Below, in pieces: positions 1-6,994 of a DNA stretch of 39,758 nucleotides. The position numbers and the translations under genes are program-made. How positions within the stretch are numbered: the first letter of the stretch is position 1; each line of letters starts with the position of its first letter. The notes beneath the pieces were generated by a model. The model was not told the DNA's origin. It worked only from the letters and a program-made list of their open reading frames with translations, and did not search any database. The DNA is from an uncultured Clostridia bacterium. GTDB taxonomy: Bacteria; Bacillota; Clostridia; TANB77; CAG-508. The DNA lies in contig CANPZM010000013.1 in NCBI GenBank assembly GCA_947589065.1, positions 1-39,758 of the forward strand, read 5' to 3'.

Positions 1-233
1 TCTATTCCTGTATAATATGCTTTAAATTCCCAGTTTGGATGTAAATATTTTAAATATGCTAATTTTCTTTGATAACTTTCTGGAAAAGCATTTATTCCAG
101 ATTTAACATATTGTGTATATGAACTACTCAAAGCTGCGTTTACCTCTGACTTAATAAAAAATACTTGAATAGTAGTAAACAACATTAAAATTATTAAAAT
201 TGAACTTAACAATTTTAAGCTAAATTTCTTCAT
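1..233 (-). CDS. Secreted cell-wall N-acetylglucosaminidase-like protein (5' part only)
   Basis: Only the first ~77 codons are in the window; the rest lies beyond base 1. The protein opens with a short basic start (MKKFSLK), a hydrophobic stretch of about 20 residues and then ...SEVNAALSS, which looks like a signal peptide or N-terminal anchor. It continues FPESYQRKLAYLKYLHPNWE, followed by FKAYYTGI. This (I/F)PESY...L...HPNW.F....TG block is, as I know the family, the N-terminal signature of clostridial exported beta-N-acetylglucosaminidase/autolysin-type proteins. The start is set by AGGAGGG about 10 bases upstream of ATG 233. The catalytic domain is not visible, so the enzymatic call is inference; the secreted location is well supported. 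Confidence 0.6.
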   Translation of the reverse strand, partial: MKKFSLKLLSSILIILMLFTTIQVFFIKSEVNAALSSSYTQYVKSGINAFPESYQRKLAYLKYLHPNWEFKAYYTGI

Positions 234-366
234 TTTTAATCTTTTTCCCTCCTAATAATGCATAAATCAAGTTAGAAAAAATTAAAACTTTGATACACAA
301 AATCATAATATTTTTCAACTGTAAATCATAAGTTTCTGTCATAACTCAACAATTTATTCTATGATA

Positions 367-395
367 AGTATATCTTATCACTTTTTTTTAGTCAA
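367..395 (-). promoter_or_regulatory. Sigma-A-like promoter for the glucosaminidase-like gene, with overlapping palindrome
   Basis: Reading the minus strand: -35 TTGACT (390-395), a 17-base spacer beginning with eight A, and -10 TATACT (367-372). The -10 lies inside a perfect inverted repeat, GATAAG-TATAT-CTTATC (363-379), which could be an operator or the 5' hairpin of the transcript. The implied leader is about 125 bases. Confidence 0.55.
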
Positions 396-446
396 CACGA
401 AACATATGTCATTTTTGTTACAAAAAACCAATTTTTTAAGATTTTA

Positions 447-469
447 TGCTATAATAATTTTGGTATAAT
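447..469 (+). promoter_or_regulatory. Candidate extended -10 promoter(s) for the U32 gene
   Basis: Two extended -10 boxes, TGCTATAAT (447-455) and TGGTATAAT (461-469), lie about 105-125 bases upstream of ATG 574. Neither has a good -35 at 17 bases, as is usual for TGn-TATAAT promoters. Which one is used cannot be told from sequence. Confidence 0.45.
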
Positions 470-573
470 GAATCTTAATTTAATAATTCTACATTCATTT
501 AATGGATAACTTACATTTTCGTAAAGCAAATACATGCATAATATCAAATAGAAATTATAGAAATGAGGTAAAA

Positions 574-2982
574 ATGATAAAAAAACCTGAACTTCTTGCT
601 CCTGTTGGGGACTTTGAATGTTTAAAAGCAGCTGTACAAAATGGTGCAGACTGTATATATCTTGGAATTGATACATTAAATGCCAGAATTTCAGCTCAAA
701 ATTTTACACTTGATACATTAAAAGAAGCAATCAGATACTGCAAAATTAGAGGTGTTAAAACAAACCTTACATTAAATACATTAATAAAAGATAATGAAAT
801 TGAGTCCGCATTTGATATTGCCAAAAAAGCATATGAATATGGTATAGATGCTATTATAGTTCAAGATTTGGGATTAGCAAAAATTTTAATTGATAGTTTT
901 CCTGATCTTCCTATTCATGGAAGTACACAAATGTCAATACATAATCTACAAGGCGTTCTTCAGCTTCAAGAATTAGGATTTAAAAGAGTGGTTCTTTCTA
1001 GGGAATTGTCAATTGAAGAAATTGAATATATTGCCCAAAATAGTGACATTGAAATTGAATGTTTTATACACGGAGCTTTATGCATCTCCTATTCTGGTCA
1101 ATGCCTATTTTCTAGTATGATTGGTGGGCGTTCTGGAAATAGAGGAAAATGTGCACAAGGATGCCGTCTTCCCTATGAACTAATAGATGAAGACAATACA
1201 GTTATTGATAAAGGTTATTTACTAAGCCCACGAGATCTATGTGGATTAGAATATTTACCAAGACTTATTAATTCCGGAATTGCATCATTAAAAATCGAAG
1301 GTAGAATGAAAACTCCAGAATATGTTGCAACTGTAACAAGAATATATAGAAAATATATAGACTTAGCCACATCAAAGAAAACATTTGCAGTAGATAAAAA
1401 CGATTTAAAAGAATTAATGCAAGTTTATAATAGAGGAAATTTTTCAGAAGGACATTTGCCTTCACATCCTAATAAAGATTTAATATTTCAAGAAAAATCA
1501 AATAACATGGGATTATTTTTAGGATATATTGCAAAATATAATTCTACAAAAGGTCTAATTACATTAGCAATAAATGAAAAAATAAAAATTGGAGATACAA
1601 TTTCCATAGAAAATATATCTGGTACATATACAATTTCAGAATTAATGTCAAATCACACCAATATAAAAGAAGCTTTACCAGATGAATTTATAACAATAGG
1701 ACGAATGAAGGGAAATATAAAAATAGGTGCAAAAGTTTTTAAAATGTCTTCTAAAACACTTTCTCAAAAATCTTTGTCATCTTTTGAAAATAATATTCAG
1801 ACAAAGCAAGTACCACTTAATTGTGAAGTTAGTATTGTAAAAAATAACCCTATTTCTATTCACGTAAGTTCTGCATCTAATATAAACCTTTACAGGAAAT
1901 TAGACATATATTGTGAAATTGATGCTATTCCACAAATTGCATTAAAGCACCCTTTGGAAAAAGAAAAAGTACAACTTCAAATATTAAAAACAAATAATAC
2001 ACCATATTACTTTAAAAACGTAAAAATACGTCTTGATAATGATGCCTTTTTACCTAATATAAAAGCTATTAATGAGCTTAGACGTACTGCATTATCTTTA
2101 GTTGAAAAATTTGCAATCTCACAAATTGAGAGAAAGTCTAAATCAAGCCTTCCTAACATTGATTTAAATAAAACAAAACAAGAAACAAAATTATCTTTAT
2201 TATTAAATAAACTTAATACAAATTACAATTATGATTTATTAAATGGATTTGACAATATTTATATACCCGTCAATTTTTTCAGAGAAAAAGAGTTTGAAAA
2301 AATTATAAAAAATTTTGATAAAAAATTTAATTTATATATTTATTTACCTACAATAATAAAACCAAACTATCGAAATTTATTGGCAACCGCAATAAAAACA
2401 GCAATTGAAAAATATAATGTTAAAGGCTTCGTTGTATCAAATATTTCAAATATTAAATTTCTAAATAGCTTTGAAAAAGACTTTGAATTTATTGGAAATT
2501 ATACACTAAATGTCTTCAATAAATATACCATCAATGAACTAAATAAATTAAAAATTTTTAAGAATACTATTTCACCTGAATTAGATGCTTCAACAGCAAA
2601 AAAAATCTCTAATTATTCTAATTCAGAATTAATCGTTTATGGCAAAGTTCCTTTAATGAATATGAGTTATTGTCCTTTAGGTAAAAGTAATAAATGCTAT
2701 CCAACTTGTGATATGAAATGTCGTAATAATAAAAAATATTATTTAAAAGACAAAATGAATTTTAAATTTGAAATATTACCTGATAATGTTCAAACAGTTA
2801 CAACTCTATATAATTCAAAAATCACATCAATATCTCCATATGATTTTCCTAATGCAACTTCTCGAATTGATATATTAGATGAATCAATCGAAGAAATTCA
2901 AGAAATTATCAATATTGTAAAATCTGGAAATCGTTTTGGAGGACAAGAATTTACAAATGGTAATTTGAATAAATTAGTCTAG
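574..2982 (+). CDS. Peptidase U32 family protein (collagenase-like / RlhA-like)
   Basis: An 802-residue U32-family protein starting KKPELLAPVGDFECLKAAV, the classic N-terminus. The U32 core with its hallmark cysteines is clear: CFIHGALCISYSGQC, then SGNRGKCAQGCR and the closing LKIEGRMKTPEYVATV. The distal half has the length of the long Firmicutes form with a C-terminal extension and holds another cysteine group, CPLG...CYPTCDMKC. In E. coli the related RlhA hydroxylates 23S rRNA and needs iron; others in the family are called proteases, so activity here is open. I chose ATG 574 over the longer frame from 502 because AGGT sits just upstream (GAGGTAAAAATG) and homologues begin at this point. 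It is the only large plus-strand gene in the window. Confidence 0.85.
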   Translation: MIKKPELLAPVGDFECLKAAVQNGADCIYLGIDTLNARISAQNFTLDTLKEAIRYCKIRGVKTNLTLNTLIKDNEIESAFDIAKKAYEYGIDAIIVQDLGLAKILIDSFPDLPIHGSTQMSIHNLQGVLQLQELGFKRVVLSRELSIEEIEYIAQNSDIEIECFIHGALCISYSGQCLFSSMIGGRSGNRGKCAQGCRLPYELIDEDNTVIDKGYLLSPRDLCGLEYLPRLINSGIASLKIEGRMKTPEYVATVTRIYRKYIDLATSKKTFAVDKNDLKELMQVYNRGNFSEGHLPSHPNKDLIFQEKSNNMGLFLGYIAKYNSTKGLITLAINEKIKIGDTISIENISGTYTISELMSNHTNIKEALPDEFITIGRMKGNIKIGAKVFKMSSKTLSQKSLSSFENNIQTKQVPLNCEVSIVKNNPISIHVSSASNINLYRKLDIYCEIDAIPQIALKHPLEKEKVQLQILKTNNTPYYFKNVKIRLDNDAFLPNIKAINELRRTALSLVEKFAISQIERKSKSSLPNIDLNKTKQETKLSLLLNKLNTNYNYDLLNGFDNIYIPVNFFREKEFEKIIKNFDKKFNLYIYLPTIIKPNYRNLLATAIKTAIEKYNVKGFVVSNISNIKFLNSFEKDFEFIGNYTLNVFNKYTINELNKLKIFKNTISPELDASTAKKISNYSNSELIVYGKVPLMNMSYCPLGKSNKCYPTCDMKCRNNKKYYLKDKMNFKFEILPDNVQTVTTLYNSKITSISPYDFPNATSRIDILDESIEEIQEIINIVKSGNRFGGQEFTNGNLNKLV

Positions 2983-3024
2983 TTTTTAAATCTATAATTA
3001 ATATAATAATTTTTTCCATAAGAA

Positions 3025-3058
3025 ATCCTCCGCACAGTTTTTAAGCTGTACGGAGGAT
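3025..3058. terminator. GC-rich hairpin between convergent genes
   Basis: A 13-base stem with one mismatch: ATCCTCCGCACAG (3025-3037) against CTGTACGGAGGAT (3046-3058), loop of eight. It lies between the convergent U32 gene and the 3085 gene. No clean T-run follows on either strand, so it may be a weak or processed terminator. Confidence 0.5.
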
Positions 3059-3084
3059 AGTCTACTACTCCTCAAGTGAGAAGA

Positions 3085-3570
3085 TTACGTCCGAGCATAA
3101 ATGTTTTTCACCCGGATTGGATAGCATTGTTTGCTCCACGGATAAAACGCAAAAACACGCATTCTCGAATAGTCCCGATTATCTTCAAACTTCACTTTTA
3201 AGAATTCCTTAGTACTACAAATTCCAGAAAAATCAGAATACTCCGAAAATATTATTGGATACTTCTCTTTTTCATGAATTAAAGCTGTTTCATAACATCT
3301 TTTAGCCCTAATCACTTTCTTCAAGTTTGGATCCAATAAATACTCAATTGAAGGCATTCTCTCTATGTAACCATAGCAACCTTCTCCTGTTTTCTGTCTT
3401 ACAGGTCCCAATTCCAATTCTAATGTGACATGTTTCTCTGTCATATTACTAAATTTCCATCTTAGTATTCCATATGCCAGATTTCCATACCCATACGTTC
3501 TTATCAGGACTTTTCCATCGTTTGCGAGTCGCAGTTTCATCCGTTTTCTTTTGCACATTTTACTATCCAT
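3085..3570 (-). CDS. Hypothetical protein in a G+C-richer single-gene unit
   Basis: A 161-residue protein of unknown function. The N-terminus is very basic (MCKRKRMKLR), the middle looks beta-rich (YGNLAYGILRW, HVTLELELGPV), and there is no membrane segment or signal peptide. I do not recognise a family. ATG 3570 follows GGAGGTG by a good spacing and lies behind a strong promoter (3602-3630), so the longer frame to 3630 is unlikely: it would begin inside the promoter. A hairpin follows the stop. Base use differs from neighbours: bases 3121-3180 contain 25 G+C of 60 against about 17 of 60 in a recG sample, with many CGG/CGC-type codons. This suggests recent acquisition. Confidence 0.7.
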   Translation of the reverse strand: MDSKMCKRKRMKLRLANDGKVLIRTYGYGNLAYGILRWKFSNMTEKHVTLELELGPVRQKTGEGCYGYIERMPSIEYLLDPNLKKVIRAKRCYETALIHEKEKYPIIFSEYSDFSGICSTKEFLKVKFEDNRDYSRMRVFAFYPWSKQCYPIRVKNIYART

Positions 3571-3601
3571 TGTGTAACACCTCCATATTGTAGTGTTTAT
3601 T

Positions 3602-3630
3602 ATTATATCATATACATTAGGTAATATCAA
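3602..3630 (-). promoter_or_regulatory. Strong sigma-A-like promoter for the 3085 gene
   Basis: Minus strand: TTGATA (3625-3630), 17-base spacer ending in TGA, TATAAT (3602-3607). The start site should fall about 25 bases upstream of ATG 3570. Confidence 0.7.
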
Positions 3631-3660
3631 TCAAAAATAGTAATAAAAACCTTATTTCTC

Positions 3661-3966
3661 CTAATATTGCTTGGTACTCAATTTAATAAGTAAATCCATA
3701 TCGTCATCCTCAGCAGATTTATTTTTCCTAATTCTCCCACATTTTTTGCATTTAAAAACTATGACATAGCCTTTCTTACCTATTTCTAATCCTATTGGTT
3801 CTAAATCTCCATGGCATTCTTCTTCCCTATCTCCCGGATTTTTATCAACATGCTTTGAATGTAAACATTTTGGACAATGGTTTCTGCAAGAATATCCTAG
3901 TTTTGGTACATGATATCCACAGTTTTCACATATAAATTCTTCATCCACTACAGTAAAATTTTTCAT
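3661..3966 (-). CDS. RNHCP domain-containing zinc-ribbon protein
   Basis: A 101-residue soluble protein. The first half has CENCGYHVP and then the eponymous RNHCPKCLHSKHVD, with GDREEECHG following; the second half has a separate KCKKCGRIR pair. The cysteine pairs imply one or two zinc ribbons. The RNHCP family is widespread in Firmicutes and its function is not known to me. Its ATG overlaps the stop of the upstream nucleoside kinase by one base (TAATG), so the two are translationally coupled and probably form one transcript. Confidence 0.85.
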   Translation of the reverse strand: MKNFTVVDEEFICENCGYHVPKLGYSCRNHCPKCLHSKHVDKNPGDREEECHGDLEPIGLEIGKKGYVIVFKCKKCGRIRKNKSAEDDDMDLLIKLSTKQY

Positions 3967-5636
3967 TAACTGTTTTTATTTTCCTCCAATTTCTTTTTCA
4001 ATTTATTTTCTTTATGATATATACTTCCACCAATAAACTCTCTTAATAGTGATGTATTTGGAATATCATCATCTGGTATATCATCAAAATATTCTAAAAG
4101 TTTAATCATCCTTTGTGCTTCTCCATATTCTTTATGAGAATTATCAATTTGCTTTAATAATGGTATTGCATATTTTTTCTCAACAGCTAACTCATAAATT
4201 AAAGATGAGTTAAACATGTAATCTGCTTCTTCTTGAAATGGATAAATATTTTTTTCTTCTCCTCTATTTACTGAATACCATGATCTAAGAGTATTAAGTG
4301 CATCATAACCTCTAAATTTATAGTCTCTTACAATTCTTCTTATAAGTCTTGTATCTGTAGTTGATATTCTATTAAAATAATCTATATTTAAAACAGTTAG
4401 GTCACTTATATAAATTTTTACTTTTTCATCTTTTGATATAGCAGAAGTTAACTTATCATTTAAGCAATGAATTCCCTCTATAACTAATATATTATCTTTT
4501 TCCATTTTCATTGTTGTTCCATCATATCTTTTAGTACCATGTGTAAAATCAAACTTTGGAACATCAATTGTTTCTCCATTTAATAATTTAACTAAATGAT
4601 TATTAAACAATTCTAAGTCTATAGCTTCAATACATTCAAAATCATAATTACCAAATTCATCTGTTGGATTTTGTTCTCTTTCAACAAAATAATTATCTAC
4701 AGAAATAGTAAGAGGTTTTAATCCATTTAATCTTAAAGCTAAAGATAATTTTCTGGCAAAAGTAGTTTTACCAGAAGATGACGGTCCTGCAATTAATACC
4801 ATTTTTACATTATTTCTTTTAGCAATATCATCAGCTAAATCAGAAATCTTCTTTTCATGTAAAGCTTCTGAAAGTAAAATAAAATCATTTATCGTTCCAT
4901 CTTCCACTCTACGGTTTAATCTATGAACAGTATCTACTTTTAGTAACTTATAAATATCTTCATATTCATCAAAAGTTGCAAGTAGTTTCTTAGTTTCAAT
5001 ATATGGACTTAATTCATATGGTTTCCTTTTATCAGGATATCTCACTAAAAATCCATCTTTATACAATTCAATATCAAAATATGGCATTTTTCCAGTAGAC
5101 AAAGGCATTGTACCATATAAATAATTATAATAATCTCCACAAAAATATAATGAAATTTCTTTTGCATGATTATTAATTTGAAATTTCCCATATGAAGATT
5201 TACTTTTTGAATAAAAAACTTTTGCTTCTTCTACAGTCATTACAGTTTTTGTTATTGGTAAATCTGCATCAATAATTTCTTGCATCTTTTTCTTAACATT
5301 TTCTATCATCTCATTTGTAAGTTCCATATTATCAACTTGACAAAACATTGAATTATGCAATTGATAATTTACAGTCAATAAGGCTTCTGGATAAACCTTT
5401 AAAAAAGCCATCCCCATTACATACATTATTCCTCTTATATATACACTTCTACCTTCCTTAGTAGTAGTATCTAGTAGCTTGACAGTTGCATCCTCTCTAA
5501 TTTCATAATCTAATGCATGAACCTGATTATTACATATACAAGCAATATGTTTATCTGTAATTTTATCTTTTAATAATACATTAACCGTTACAGGTTCATC
5601 AACCTCATAAACATTTTCTTCATAAAAAATTTTCAT
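3966..5636 (-). CDS. Nucleoside kinase with ThrRS-like N-terminal domains (uridine kinase family)
   Basis: A 556-residue protein. The N-terminal ~60 residues resemble a TGS domain (EPVTVNVLLKDKITDKHI); next comes a threonyl-tRNA-synthetase-type second additional domain; the C-terminal half is a P-loop phosphoribulokinase/uridine kinase fold with Walker A GPSSSGKTTFARKL (about residue 276), SVDNYFV and IEGIHCLND. This architecture is a known clostridial nucleoside kinase family; the substrate (uridine/cytidine or another nucleoside) is not settled by sequence. The tRNA-synthetase-like domains may bind ligand or RNA; that is inference. It is followed by the coupled RNHCP gene. The start is the first ATG, with GGGGAACTTGA upstream. 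Confidence 0.85.
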   Translation of the reverse strand: MKIFYEENVYEVDEPVTVNVLLKDKITDKHIACICNNQVHALDYEIREDATVKLLDTTTKEGRSVYIRGIMYVMGMAFLKVYPEALLTVNYQLHNSMFCQVDNMELTNEMIENVKKKMQEIIDADLPITKTVMTVEEAKVFYSKSKSSYGKFQINNHAKEISLYFCGDYYNYLYGTMPLSTGKMPYFDIELYKDGFLVRYPDKRKPYELSPYIETKKLLATFDEYEDIYKLLKVDTVHRLNRRVEDGTINDFILLSEALHEKKISDLADDIAKRNNVKMVLIAGPSSSGKTTFARKLSLALRLNGLKPLTISVDNYFVEREQNPTDEFGNYDFECIEAIDLELFNNHLVKLLNGETIDVPKFDFTHGTKRYDGTTMKMEKDNILVIEGIHCLNDKLTSAISKDEKVKIYISDLTVLNIDYFNRISTTDTRLIRRIVRDYKFRGYDALNTLRSWYSVNRGEEKNIYPFQEEADYMFNSSLIYELAVEKKYAIPLLKQIDNSHKEYGEAQRMIKLLEYFDDIPDDDIPNTSLLREFIGGSIYHKENKLKKKLEENKNS

Positions 5637-5681
5637 TCAAGTTCCCCTTATTCATCCAAAAAATTTCTAAAGTTTAAAATA

Positions 5682-5711
5682 GCAGGTATATAATCATCTT
5701 ATATTCCCTGC
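5682..5711 (-). terminator. Hairpin between the small membrane gene and the kinase
   Basis: GCAGG (5682-5686) pairs with CCTGC (5707-5711), with partial AT pairing inside. It lies just downstream of the 5723 gene on the minus strand. No proper T-run follows, so it may be a leaky terminator or a kinase leader structure. Confidence 0.35.
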
Positions 5712-5722
5712 TCCATTTCAAT

Positions 5723-5911
5723 TTATAAATAGAATAATAATAATGTTCCTCCTAATACCAGAAATATAAATCCTAACATTTTCATACCTAAAGTTGCCTC
5801 ATTCTGATCGCCAAATCCAAAATATTTTTTAGTAATTGGCCTAGCATCATATATTAAAATTACTCCGCCTGCAAGCAATATTGCTCCAACTATTAATAAA
5901 AACAAATTCAT
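5723..5911 (-). CDS. Small two-helix membrane protein
   Basis: A 62-residue hydrophobic protein with two membrane helices: LFLLIVGAILLAGGVILIY and, after a polar loop with KKYFGFGDQNEAT, a second helix MKMLGFIFLVLGGTLLLFYL. The loop is probably cytoplasmic. I chose the second ATG (5911) rather than 5920: GAAGG ends directly against the first ATG but lies 9 bases from the second. It has its own promoter (5963-5991). I do not recognise a named family. Confidence 0.65.
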   Translation of the reverse strand: MNLFLLIVGAILLAGGVILIYDARPITKKYFGFGDQNEATLGMKMLGFIFLVLGGTLLLFYL

Positions 5912-5962
5912 ATTATACATCCTTCATATTAAATATAGAATTCTTTCCTATAAATTAGAACT

Positions 5963-5991
5963 ATTATATCTACAAAATCCACTAAAGTCAA
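5963..5991 (-). promoter_or_regulatory. Sigma-A-like promoter for the small membrane protein
   Basis: Minus strand: TTGACT (5986-5991), 17-base spacer, TATAAT (5963-5968), about 50 bases upstream of the start. Confidence 0.65.
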
Positions 5992-6001
5992 TAGGTCAAT
6001 G

Positions 6002-6042
6002 GGACGGAGATTTTGACGAAAAATGTGTCAAAATCTCTGTCC
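6002..6042 (-). terminator. Long hairpin ending the 6842-6028 unit
   Basis: A 16-base stem with one mismatch: GGACGGAGATTTTGAC (6002-6017) and its complement at 6027-6042, 9-base loop. The stop codon of the micro-ORF at 6028 lies inside the stem. There is no T-run after it on the minus strand. Confidence 0.5.
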
Positions 6043-6105
6043 ATTTGCCTTTTTCCTTCTTTTCTTTTTTTCTCGTTTCAGCTTTTTCATTTCTTCTTTT
6101 TTCAT
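6028..6105 (-). CDS. Lysine/arginine-rich micro-protein (25 residues)
   Basis: A 25-codon frame, MKKEEMKKLKREKKKRRKKA then NGQRF, with about half its residues Lys or Arg. It follows the 6123 gene by 17 bases on the same transcript. Its ribosome binding site is excellent (GGGAGGT, then TTCCCC, then ATG), better than many real genes here. That site is paired in a hairpin covering the end of the upstream gene, suggesting translational coupling. The composition would suit an RNA-binding or regulatory peptide, but low-complexity purine-rich DNA can give such frames by chance. Confidence 0.4.
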   Translation of the reverse strand: MKKEEMKKLKREKKKRRKKANGQRF

Positions 6106-6111
6106 GGGGAA

Positions 6112-6137
6112 ACCTCCCCCCATTAATGGGGAGAGGT
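6112..6137 (-). promoter_or_regulatory. Hairpin sequestering the micro-ORF ribosome binding site
   Basis: The palindrome CCCCATTAATGGGG (6118-6131) is extended by ACCTC/GAGGT arms to 6112-6137. In minus-strand RNA the 3' arm is GGAGGT, the Shine-Dalgarno of the 6028 micro-ORF, and the loop contains the stop codon of the 6123 gene. A ribosome terminating there would open the stem. Confidence 0.5.
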
Positions 6138-6842
6138 CTCTTTGCAAGAATAGATCTCATCAACAAGCAATTCCGCATACTGTACAGCATCCATGTTTTT
6201 TGGCAAAAGTTTCTCACAATAGCCATCAATAATTTTCTTTACTGTATCGAGGTCACTTTCGTCTTCCTGCAACGAACTTCTAAACGCATACTCATACATA
6301 CATTCTTCTGTTGAATCATCTGCCATCAGTTTCTTGAAAACCATGTTTTTAATAATGTCCGAAGACAATTCTGCCATATTCATGTTTTTTTCTTTCAAGA
6401 ATTCCATAGTTGTTGTATAACAAAAAACTTTTCTTATGTCATACAGCAATCCATTAATTCCTTCCTGAACAAAACCCTCAATAAGATGGTCATCATCTTT
6501 CTCAATCCCCTCCAAGATCTTCTCAATCCTGATAATATCATCCTGTCTTGGAGATGATGGATCAATGCTACCATTTATGAAGCATTCTGCCATGTCATAC
6601 ATAGCTTCCTGTTTTGACGGCACATACCCATTTAATCTGCATTTCTGAGTTGCTTTTTCCACAGCCATTTCAAAATCATAAGACTTCTCAAGAATCCCAA
6701 TAATAGTGCCACGAATTAAATCCTTTCCGCGCAAAAAAGTCGGAATTCTTTTTCTTCTGAAGCAGCCTTCAATCAGTGAATGAAGCCGAGCTCTGTCGAA
6801 ATCGACTCTAAGTTGACGAGTTTCTTTTGTTACTTCTTGCAT
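6123..6842 (-). CDS. Hypothetical cytoplasmic protein in a G+C-richer unit
   Basis: A 239-residue soluble, acidic and probably mostly helical protein, without membrane segments. Visible features are a basic N-terminal third (LIEGCFRRKRIPTFLRGKDL) and a long acidic helical remainder (IEKILEGIEKDDDHLIEGF, LQEDESDLDTVKKIIDGYCEK). I recognise no family. The ribosome binding site is AGGAGG, 8 bases from the ATG, behind a strong promoter at 6908-6936. The gene is richer in G+C than its neighbours (25 of 60 in 6721-6780). With the micro-ORF at 6028 and the hairpin at 6002-6042 it forms an autonomous unit. Confidence 0.7.
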   Translation of the reverse strand: MQEVTKETRQLRVDFDRARLHSLIEGCFRRKRIPTFLRGKDLIRGTIIGILEKSYDFEMAVEKATQKCRLNGYVPSKQEAMYDMAECFINGSIDPSSPRQDDIIRIEKILEGIEKDDDHLIEGFVQEGINGLLYDIRKVFCYTTTMEFLKEKNMNMAELSSDIIKNMVFKKLMADDSTEECMYEYAFRSSLQEDESDLDTVKKIIDGYCEKLLPKNMDAVQYAELLVDEIYSCKETSPH

Positions 6843-6907
6843 TTCTTTGTCCTCCTGTAATAACTTAGGTACATCTACCTGTTGAAAATTAATATGTCAC
6901 TCCTTAC

Positions 6908-6936
6908 ATTATACCACTTTTTATGTAATTTTTCAA
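6908..6936 (-). promoter_or_regulatory. Strong promoter and leader of the 6842 gene
   Basis: Minus strand: TTGAAA (6931-6936), 17-base spacer ending TGG, TATAAT (6908-6913). The ~58-base leader contains a short AGGTA/TACCT stem (6867-6880) before the AGGAGG. Confidence 0.65.
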
Positions 6937-6994
6937 ATTTAGCCATTTGGTTTTCATCGCATATTTCAACACTTTACGACATTTTATTGCATAT

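Larger units (their letters stand above)
234..573. other. Divergent intergenic region
   Basis: AT-rich gap between the divergent glucosaminidase-like and U32 genes. It holds the minus-strand promoter with palindrome at 363-395 and two plus-strand extended -10 boxes at 447-469. I see no supported small gene; the open frame covering 449-676 on the minus strand is an antisense shadow of the U32 start. Confidence 0.5.

Noticed and set aside
5996..6229. 77-codon minus-strand frame overlapping the end of the 6123 gene
   Set aside because: It overlaps the real gene in another frame, lacks a ribosome binding site and loses the G+C pattern; the 25-codon frame at 6028 with a strong ribosome binding site is preferred.
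3025..6842. Integron-like cassettes (gene followed by imperfect hairpin)
   Set aside because: The hairpins lack the GTTRRRY/RYYYAAC core sites of attC, differ from each other, and each gene has its own promoter; no integrase is present.
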